Assembly (NCBI GenBank): GCA_902803625.1
Contig: CADCQV010000028.1
Location: 1 to 5,004 of the forward strand
From: an uncultured Lachnospiraceae bacterium
GTDB lineage: Bacteria; Bacillota; Clostridia; Lachnospirales; Lachnospiraceae
DNA: 5,004 nucleotides
Direction of reading: 5' to 3'
The position numbers and the translations under genes are program-made. Shown here piece by piece: positions 1 through 5,004 of this stretch. Positions within the stretch are counted from its first letter, which is position 1. Each line of letters begins with the position of its first letter. Under the pieces are notes generated by a model. It made no database searches and was not told the DNA's origin. It saw nothing but the letters and a program-made list of their open reading frames with translations.

Positions 1-1
1 G

Positions 2-1342
2 GAAGGCGGGGAAAAGCAGAGCTTTAAGGAAAAGATGGTCATAAAAAACAGCATAAGAGGACTCGCAAAGCTGAATATCAGGCATCTTAACGGAGAATCC
101 TGCTACAGCTTCGATATGGGCTCCTGCCAGACCCTGAAGAATGTTTTTGAGGGAAATCCCATTTCCCGTAAGGAGCTAAAGGCTTTGTTTTCCGGGATAC
201 TAAAGGTGTCGGAGGAGATGGGGAAGTATCTTCTGGATGTACATGATCTGATGATGGAGCCGGAGCATATCTTCTGGGATCTGGAGAGGGGAGAACCTGT
301 TTTCTGCTATTATCCGGAAAATCCGGAGGGAGAGGAAGGATATCTTGCTCTGGGTCAGTTTCTTATAGATGCAGCGGATAAAAAGGATGATGAGACGGTA
401 AAGGCGGCATATGACTATTTCGACAGGATAAGCGAAGGGATATTGCTGCCAGGAGATATCCTCAAAGGAAGGGAGATACGGGAGGAGCACGGAGAGAGCC
501 CGGAGCGGACTCCGCCGGCCGGTGCAGAGGAGATAAAAAGCCCTCCGGAAAACACAAATCCGGTATTTGAAGGCGAAACAAACTCACTTTCTCTATCAAA
601 GATCTGGAGGGATGATGAGAATTATTATCTCGGAGATTCGGCACCGGAAAAAAAGACGGAGGAGAACAGGGGAAAGCTGATCGTATTTCTTTCCTTCATA
701 CCGGCAGTGATCGCTTCCGGGATCTATGCCTATGTCTTTCTGAATCCGTCCGTTATGAGGGTATTGTCTCTTTCCGACAGGGACTATATTAGAGGAGGAA
801 TAGCCGTAATCGTGGTGTCGGGACTTTTTATCACCCTCGGGATCTATATCTGGAATAAGCGGAAAAAAGAGGAGGAGGACAGGATAAAGGATATGGACAG
901 CCTGAATTCCGATATCCGGCAGGAGGAATTCCGGTTTGACCCGCTTGAGGAAAAGATCCTTAAGAAGTCGGAAAATGACGGTATGGAAGACAGTGACGCC
1001 ACGGTATTGCTTTCGGACTACTCGGGAAACGGAAGAAAAAAACGGATCCCGCTTCTGTCCGGCAGGATAGGCGGTGAGGAAAGGGAATACAGGATAGAGC
1101 GGACCCCCTATATGATTGGGAAGATGAGGAACAAGGCAGATGCGGTACTCCCGGATCCGAAGGTAAGCAGGATACATGCATGCATAAGGGAAGAGGAGGG
1201 ACATTATTATCTGTCCGACCTTAACTCCACAAACGGAACCGCCGTGAATGAACGTGCACTTAAGGGCAGTGAAACTGCGGAGCTCTTCGATGGTGATACA
1301 CTGCGGTTTGCGGATGTGACCCTGACCTTCCGCCTTGCATAA
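2..1342 (+). CDS. Membrane-anchored FHA-domain protein with DUF6382-like N-terminal domain (5' end outside window)
   Basis: Probably a membrane-bound phosphothreonine-recognising scaffold or signalling protein. The first internal ATG is at base 35, but the frame is open to base 2. Family proteins of this type have about 30-50 more N-terminal residues, and the residues around this Met (KEKMVIKNSIRGL) match the interior of the domain, so I treat the gene as 5'-partial. Numbering from the base-35 Met: residues 1-135 are the DUF6382-like domain (recognised by eye); 145-212 form a charged, Pro/Glu-rich linker; about 214-236 and 252-273 are two membrane segments joined by a short loop; 275-320 is a charged linker; about 351-435 is the FHA domain. 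FHA signatures visible are IGK (361-363), VSRIH (377-381) and NSTNGT (397-402). The usual Arg of the IGR motif is Lys. Both large domains should lie in the cytoplasm, since the two-segment hairpin returns the chain to the same side. The next gene overlaps or closely follows the stop. The partner is unknown; a Tad/Flp pilus link is inferred only from where such proteins usually occur. Confidence 0.9.
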   Translation, partial: EGGEKQSFKEKMVIKNSIRGLAKLNIRHLNGESCYSFDMGSCQTLKNVFEGNPISRKELKALFSGILKVSEEMGKYLLDVHDLMMEPEHIFWDLERGEPVFCYYPENPEGEEGYLALGQFLIDAADKKDDETVKAAYDYFDRISEGILLPGDILKGREIREEHGESPERTPPAGAEEIKSPPENTNPVFEGETNSLSLSKIWRDDENYYLGDSAPEKKTEENRGKLIVFLSFIPAVIASGIYAYVFLNPSVMRVLSLSDRDYIRGGIAVIVVSGLFITLGIYIWNKRKKEEEDRIKDMDSLNSDIRQEEFRFDPLEEKILKKSENDGMEDSDATVLLSDYSGNGRKKRIPLLSGRIGGEEREYRIERTPYMIGKMRNKADAVLPDPKVSRIHACIREEEGHYYLSDLNSTNGTAVNERALKGSETAELFDGDTLRFADVTLTFRLA

Positions 1343-1370
1343 AAGTATTCCGGATAGTACAATTACCCCT

Positions 1371-2438
1371 ATGGACGAAAGAATATCCGGATATCTTCTA
1401 GAGAGAGGTTATACAGCCATTCAGTCCTCCATACCTCAGGTGCGGGTTTTTTTCCGGGTGGATAAAGAGCTGGCTATGGCAGTTCTCCTTGTGGACGGCA
1501 GAAATCTGATCATAAGCCCCGAAGCGTACAGTACCATAAAGACAAAGATCCTGAGGATGTTTGAGAGCAAGGGGTATACCAATATAAAGCTTTTTTCACT
1601 GTTCTTCACAATGAATGTAATGAACTTCGGTGCCATCGCCGCAAGAGAGGAGCTTTCCTGGATCGTAGACCTGTCATCGAAGAGACTTTGTATTTTTGAC
1701 AATCAGGTGGCCGATTTTGATAATCTGAGACCCGGTCTGGAGGAGCTGCTTGCGGAGGCAGGAAGGGATTCACGGACTACCATTGCGGGTGTGCTGTATG
1801 ATTTCTTCCTCAGAAATAAAACTCCTGCCACACTGATGCTGATACTTATTAATATCATAGTTTTTGTTTTCCTGTCCTTGCTCGGCTCTACTCTGGACGC
1901 TCATTTTATGATAGAACATGGAGCCTTGTCCCTTGACAGGATAATGGCAAACTATGAATGGTACCGGCTTTTAACGGCAGCATTTCTTCACTTTGGACCG
2001 GAGCACCTGGCAGCCAATATGCTGGCACTCTGGGTATTCGGGGAAAGAGTCGAGAAGGCGGTCGGAAAAGGCAGATTTGTCCTTATCTATCTCTTAAGCG
2101 GCTTTATGGGAAATGCCGTTTCACTTCTCATATCCTACCTGTCGGGATCGGATGTTGTTTCGGCCGGAGCAAGCGGGGCGGTATTCGGGATCATCGGAGC
2201 GCTCTTTGCCATTGTTATAAAAAACAGGGGGAAGTACGCGGACCTGACCGGAGGACGGGCAGTACTTCTGGTGCTGTACAGCGTTTTCTCGGGCTTTGCC
2301 GGAGAAGGGATAGACAATGCAGCCCATATCGGAGGTCTTGTGACAGGGCTCCTTCTGGGTTTTATTCTGTACAGGATCCGGGAAGCAGACGGCGGAATGA
2401 ACGTAGAGGGAAAGGAAGCTTCACGCAATGAAGATTAA
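1371..2438 (+). CDS. Rhomboid-family intramembrane serine protease with soluble N-terminal domain
   Basis: Predicted to cleave membrane proteins within or beside their transmembrane segments. Two starts are possible: ATG at 1371 (used here) and an in-frame TTG at 1335 that overlaps the previous stop by 8 bases. Neither has a clear Shine-Dalgarno site, so reinitiation after the upstream gene is likely. Numbering from the TTG (367 aa; subtract 12 for the ATG): residues 13-155 are a soluble domain with no catalytic motif I can name, ending in a patch with WIVD and DNQVADF that I associate with clostridial rhomboids. Six membrane segments follow at about 163-185, 213-235, 247-269, 275-295, 306-322 and 328-346. 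All rhomboid hallmarks are present: WYRLLTAAFLH before segment 2, HxxxN (H224, N228), the nucleophile in GASG (S280, codon at 2172), and the catalytic base in AAHIGG (H331, codon at 2325). The Ser/His dyad is intact, so the enzyme should be active. The substrate is unknown. The tail after 347 is short and polar, and its last 11 bases overlap the next gene. Confidence 0.95.
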   Translation: MDERISGYLLERGYTAIQSSIPQVRVFFRVDKELAMAVLLVDGRNLIISPEAYSTIKTKILRMFESKGYTNIKLFSLFFTMNVMNFGAIAAREELSWIVDLSSKRLCIFDNQVADFDNLRPGLEELLAEAGRDSRTTIAGVLYDFFLRNKTPATLMLILINIIVFVFLSLLGSTLDAHFMIEHGALSLDRIMANYEWYRLLTAAFLHFGPEHLAANMLALWVFGERVEKAVGKGRFVLIYLLSGFMGNAVSLLISYLSGSDVVSAGASGAVFGIIGALFAIVIKNRGKYADLTGGRAVLLVLYSVFSGFAGEGIDNAAHIGGLVTGLLLGFILYRIREADGGMNVEGKEASRNED

Positions 2439-3432
2439 TATTTACTACGGCGGACGCGGGATAGTCGGGGACACGACCCTGTTCGTGCTATCAAAGATGC
2501 AGAAGGTTCTCGAAGAACTGAATGTGCATGTTGAGCGGATAAATCTATATGAAAAGAAGCATAATATCACCTCTCTGCCAAGCACCCTGAATGATGCGGA
2601 CGGGATAATCCTTGCAACAAGCGTGGAGTGGTTCGGAATAGGCGGGTACATGACGCAGTTTCTGGACGCCTGCTGGTTTTACGGAAACAAAAAGAAAATA
2701 TCCGAGCTTTATATGTGCCCTGTGGTCATTTCCACAACCTATGGGGAACGACAGGGGGCGGTGACTCTCCAGACCGCATGGGATACGCTGGGAGGACGTA
2801 CCTGTAACGGGGTTTCGGCCTATGTCAGGGATTCTGTGGCCTTTGAGCTGAATCAGGAATATGTTAAGGTCGTGGAAAGGACGGCAGAAAATCTCTACAG
2901 AACCGTTTCCAGAAAGGCAGTGATCCTTCCTGCTAGCAGCCAGGCGGTGAAGCAGATGGTCACAACAGAGACGCCCATAGACTTTACGCCTCAGGAGACG
3001 GAGCAGTTAAGCAGATACGCATCGGATGACAAATATATCCAGACACAGAAGGAGGATCTGAAGGAGCTTGCGAGTCACTTCAAGACACTCCTGAAAAATG
3101 ACGGAATGTCGGAGGAAGAGGTTCTCCTGCAGACCTTCAGAAAGGCCTTTAAGCCGCAGAGCTCCTTTGAGGCAGTCTATCTGATGGATATAGAGGGCTT
3201 TGACGCACCTTTGATGCTGAATGTCAGGAATGAAAAACTGACCGCTTCCTTTGAGGAAAGAAGCGATCAGTCGGTATTATGCAAGATATCAAAGGAAAAG
3301 CTGGATGAGATCCTGGAGGGAGAGACTACCTTCCAGCACGCGTTTATGTCCGGGGCAATGCAGGTAAAGGGCGATTTCCGTATGCTCAGGATGCTGGATA
3401 CCGTTTTTCCTTTTGAGAAAAAGGGAAAGTAA
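2428..3432 (+). CDS. Flavodoxin-fold NAD(P)H/FMN oxidoreductase fused to an SCP2-like lipid-binding domain
   Basis: A cytosolic two-domain protein of 334 residues with no signal peptide or membrane segment. Residues 1-165 look like the flavodoxin/NADPH-dependent FMN reductase fold: a hydrophobic first strand (MKINIYYGGRG), a Gly-rich phosphate loop followed by TT (about 8-17), a second conserved strand and loop (IILATSVEWFGIGG, 60-73), and a MTQFLDACWFYG helix (75-86). Residues 180-225 are a polar linker. Residues about 226-331 resemble the SCP2 sterol-carrier fold, with the C-terminal signature LDEILEGETTFQHAFMSGAM (292-311) followed by QVKGDFRMLRMLD (312-324). It could be a flavin-dependent reductase acting on, or sensing, a hydrophobic ligand held by the SCP2 domain; neither substrate nor cofactor is proven. 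The start overlaps the rhomboid gene by 11 bases and is preceded by AAAGGAAG at 2411-2418, a usable ribosome site, so it is probably translated as part of the same operon. The flavodoxin assignment is firm at fold level; the chemistry is open. Confidence 0.9.
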   Translation: MKINIYYGGRGIVGDTTLFVLSKMQKVLEELNVHVERINLYEKKHNITSLPSTLNDADGIILATSVEWFGIGGYMTQFLDACWFYGNKKKISELYMCPVVISTTYGERQGAVTLQTAWDTLGGRTCNGVSAYVRDSVAFELNQEYVKVVERTAENLYRTVSRKAVILPASSQAVKQMVTTETPIDFTPQETEQLSRYASDDKYIQTQKEDLKELASHFKTLLKNDGMSEEEVLLQTFRKAFKPQSSFEAVYLMDIEGFDAPLMLNVRNEKLTASFEERSDQSVLCKISKEKLDEILEGETTFQHAFMSGAMQVKGDFRMLRMLDTVFPFEKKGK

Positions 3433-3443
3433 TTCCTTTTCCC
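3418..3443 (-). terminator. Possible Rho-independent terminator of the murG-HIT transcript
   Basis: Read on the - strand, GGGAAAA (3443-3437) and CTTTCCC (3429-3423) form a 7-pair stem (one G-U pair) with a 7-base loop, followed directly by TTTTT (3422-3418). It begins 7 bases after the HIT stop codon and lies partly inside the 3' end of the convergent + strand gene, including its TAA. The stem is A/U-rich at its top, so the terminator would be weak to moderate. On the + strand the same hairpin lacks a T-tract after it. Confidence 0.45.
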
Positions 3444-3449
3444 GGGATC

Positions 3450-3857
3450 TTATATCCTGAGGAGATCCGCAGTTTCTTTTAGTTCTTCATCGGTGGGTTT
3501 TCCGGGCTTCCAGCCTATCATCTGTCCGTCATTTTTGTAGCGCGGTATCAGATGGAGGTGGAAATGGAAAACTGTCTGGCCCGCTGTTTCCCCGTTATTC
3601 TGTACGATATTGAATCCGTCAGCCTTCAGCAGTGCCGTATTGTGGGTTGCGAGTTTTTTTGCAAGTATAAAGGCTTTTCCTGCGATTTCTTCGGGAAGCT
3701 CATAGATATCCGCATAATGCTCCTTCGGAAGAATAAGGGCATGTCCCTTTGAAGCAGGGCCTGCGTCCAGTATTACCTTGAATTCGTCATCCTCATAAAT
3801 TGAATTAGTGGGAATGACACCGTTTGGCAGTTTGCAGAAAATGCGGTCGTCTTTCAT
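3450..3857 (-). CDS. HIT-family (histidine triad) nucleotide hydrolase/transferase
   Basis: A small cytosolic protein of 135 residues, normal length for the Hint/HIT branch, which hydrolyses nucleoside phosphoramidates, acyl-adenylates or dinucleoside polyphosphates. The active-site triad HFHLHL is at residues 98-103 (H98, H100, H102; H100 is expected to be the covalent nucleophile), preceded by the conserved NNGETAGQTVFH run. The family core GPASKGHALILPKEHY (33-48) is also present. The N-terminus reads DDRIFCK where many bacterial relatives have a CxxC zinc pair, so only one Cys (C8) remains. H47 and H98, the other usual zinc ligands, are kept. The start ATG at 3857 has a good ribosome site, AGAAAGGAG (3877-3869), 11 bases upstream. 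It lies 23 bases after murG on the same strand, so the two are likely co-transcribed, although HIT proteins have no known direct role in lipid II synthesis. The natural substrate cannot be told from sequence. Confidence 0.97.
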   Translation of the reverse strand: MKDDRIFCKLPNGVIPTNSIYEDDEFKVILDAGPASKGHALILPKEHYADIYELPEEIAGKAFILAKKLATHNTALLKADGFNIVQNNGETAGQTVFHFHLHLIPRYKNDGQMIGWKPGKPTDEELKETADLLRI

Positions 3858-3880
3858 AATCTTTTGTGCTCCTTTCTAAG

Positions 3881-4957
3881 TCAGACCGCCTTCAGGGAGA
3901 TGTCGTCGATAAGGGAGCAGATACTTTCCACAGCTCTGCCCTCTTTTGCGCCTTCCATTGCGTCCAGATATTCCAGACGGTGTTCTTTTACATATTTGAT
4001 GGCGTTTATCAGTGCTCCGTCTCCGAGATCCTCATCCTTTAATACATATGAATATCCGGCTTTTTCAAAGGCTTCGGCGTTCAGTATCTGGTCGCCCCGG
4101 GAGCTGCCGGAGGGCAGCGGGACGAGAATATTGGGTTTTTTCAGTGCTAAAATTTCAAAGATCGCATTTGCACCGGCCCTGGAAATGATGATGTCCGCCA
4201 GTGCAAAGAGATCCGGAAGCTCCTTATCTATATAGTCGTACTGAACATATCCGTCCATATGGTTCAGGGTGGGATCAAGCTTTCCTCTTCCGCAGAGATG
4301 TATCACGTTGAATTCCGGAAGGATCTTCGGAAGTGCGGAACGGACCGCCTCGTTCACATGCTGCGCCCCAAGGGAACCGCCTATTATCAGGAGGGTGGTG
4401 TAGTCACCTTCGCGGATCCCGGTAAAGGAACGTGCCTCCAGCCGGTCGCCCTCTGACAGCCCGCTTCTTATCGGAGAACCGGTAAATTCACCCTTTCCGG
4501 CCGGCAGACAGTCAAGGGTCTCTCTGAAAGAGCAGCATATCTTCGAGGCCGCACCGAAGGACAGCCTGTTCGCGAGACCGGGCGTCATATCGGATTCGTG
4601 TATTATTACAGGGATCTTTAAGAACCCTGCCGCGCGTACCACAGGCACGGAAACAAAGCCTCCCTTGGAGAAGACCACGTCGGGCTTTTCCTTCTTCAGG
4701 ATAGAGAGGGCTTCACCGAAACCCTTTATCACTCTGAAAGGATCGGATATGTTTTTCAGGTCAAAGTAACGGCGGAGCTTTCCGGAGGATATGCCGAAAT
4801 AAGGGATCCCGGCGTTCTCCACCAGCTTCTTTTCGATACCTTCGTAGGATCCGATATACTTTATCTCAAAGCCACGCTCCTTAAGTGTAGGTACCAGGGC
4901 AAGATTCGGAATGCAGTGTCCTGCGGTCCCGCCTCCCGTAAGAATAATCTTTCTCAT
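3881..4957 (-). CDS. murG: MurG: UDP-GlcNAc:undecaprenyl-PP-MurNAc-pentapeptide GlcNAc transferase
   Basis: Transfers GlcNAc from UDP-GlcNAc to lipid I to make lipid II, the last cytoplasmic step of peptidoglycan synthesis, at the inner face of the membrane. It is a GT-B, family GT28 glycosyltransferase. Numbering from an upstream in-frame ATG at 4966 (361 aa), visible motifs are: glycine-rich loop GGGTAGH (11-17), VVFSKGGFVSVPV (97-109), acceptor-side HESDMTPGLANR (123-134, a common clostridial variant of HEQNAVPGLAN), the hinge-proximal GSPIRSG (163-169), loop GGSLGAQ (196-202), and the UDP-GlcNAc site SRAGANAIFE (262-271, with E271 the uracil/ribose-side acid by family analogy) followed by DQxxNA (292-297). 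Length is full. I prefer the start at 4957 because it gives MRKIILTGGG, the usual MurG beginning, and because the 4966 ATG overlaps a strong -10 box. Neither start has a Shine-Dalgarno site. It is not in an obvious mur/fts gene cluster here: its downstream neighbour is a HIT gene. Confidence 0.98.
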   Translation of the reverse strand: MRKIILTGGGTAGHCIPNLALVPTLKERGFEIKYIGSYEGIEKKLVENAGIPYFGISSGKLRRYFDLKNISDPFRVIKGFGEALSILKKEKPDVVFSKGGFVSVPVVRAAGFLKIPVIIHESDMTPGLANRLSFGAASKICCSFRETLDCLPAGKGEFTGSPIRSGLSEGDRLEARSFTGIREGDYTTLLIIGGSLGAQHVNEAVRSALPKILPEFNVIHLCGRGKLDPTLNHMDGYVQYDYIDKELPDLFALADIIISRAGANAIFEILALKKPNILVPLPSGSSRGDQILNAEAFEKAGYSYVLKDEDLGDGALINAIKYVKEHRLEYLDAMEGAKEGRAVESICSLIDDISLKAV

Positions 4958-4964
4958 GGCCAAC

Positions 4965-4994
4965 ATTATAGCAGACCGCCCCGGGGTTTGCCAG
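4965..4994 (-). promoter_or_regulatory. Extended -10 promoter driving murG-HIT
   Basis: Read on the - strand, TGCTATAAT (4973-4965) is a perfect extended -10 element. Eighteen bases upstream lies CTGGCA (4994-4989), matching four of six positions of the TTGACA -35 box. The last T of the -10 is 7 bases before the ATG at 4957, so the predicted transcription start falls on or next to the A of that codon. Two GTTTGC copies (+ strand, 4986-4991 and 4994-4999, 8 bases apart) overlap the -35 region and could be chance or a regulator site. The window edge cuts off anything farther upstream. Confidence 0.5.
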
Positions 4995-5004
4995 TTTGCA
5001 AAAC

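Noticed and set aside
310..330. Repeated TCCGGA/CCGGAAAAT units in the FHA gene as a repeat element
   Set aside because: They encode a Pro-Glu-Asn-Pro-Glu stretch with repeated codons; there is no larger array and no hairpin of note.
596..1204. Open frame of 202 codons on the - strand inside the FHA gene
   Set aside because: It is antisense to a well-supported gene, its protein has no recognisable motif and an unnatural composition rich in Pro, Arg and Tyr, and it has no ribosome site context.
1958..2431. Open frame of 157 codons on the + strand in another frame of the rhomboid gene
   Set aside because: The true frame there carries all the rhomboid catalytic motifs. The alternative product is Arg/Gly/Cys-rich with no family features.
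3864..4235. Open frame of 123 codons on the + strand opposite murG
   Set aside because: It is antisense to the MurG UDP-GlcNAc-binding region and Ser/Pro/Phe-rich, as expected from a reversed coding frame.
4979..5004. CCCCGGGG palindrome and TTTGCAAA palindrome at the right edge as an operator or attachment site
   Set aside because: Both are short, and the sequence is cut off by the window edge. I noted only the two GTTTGC copies within the promoter entry.

Overview
The window looks like chromosomal DNA from a Gram-positive Clostridia bacterium, most likely of the Lachnospiraceae type. This rests on family style, not on a search: the combination of a DUF6382-like plus FHA protein, the soluble N-terminal extension on the rhomboid protease, and the MurG and HIT sequence variants are typical of that group. 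Base composition is near even GC, and codon use looks uniform across all five genes. I see no IS element, tRNA, rRNA, CRISPR array, phage gene or other sign of recent transfer. Coding density is close to 100 percent, and no gap exceeds 50 bases.

Layout: the left two thirds (bases 2-3432, + strand) is a tightly packed, probably co-transcribed set of three genes. First is a membrane-anchored FHA-domain protein whose N-terminus lies off the left edge. Next is a rhomboid-family intramembrane serine protease with a soluble N-terminal domain. Last is a flavodoxin-fold oxidoreductase fused to an SCP2-type lipid-binding domain. The first two genes overlap or nearly abut, depending on the rhomboid start. 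The second and third overlap by 11 bases. The right third (3450 to the edge, - strand) is a convergent pair: murG, the peptidoglycan lipid II-forming glycosyltransferase, followed 23 bases downstream by a HIT-family nucleotide hydrolase/transferase. The two blocks meet tail to tail with 17 bases between stop codons, where a hairpin plus T-tract serves as a plausible terminator for the murG-HIT transcript.

How the genes may work together: the FHA protein and the rhomboid both act at the membrane, in phosphothreonine-dependent recognition and membrane protein cleavage respectively. In Clostridia, DUF6382/FHA proteins are often found beside Flp/Tad pilus clusters, so the missing left neighbour could be such a cluster; that is inference. 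MurG is the housekeeping cell-wall step. The most notable regulatory signal is a perfect extended -10 box (TGCTATAAT) ending 7 bases before the better murG start codon, which would give a leaderless or nearly leaderless murG mRNA. The window otherwise reads as an ordinary core/semi-core region, and I do not see a clearly new system in it.
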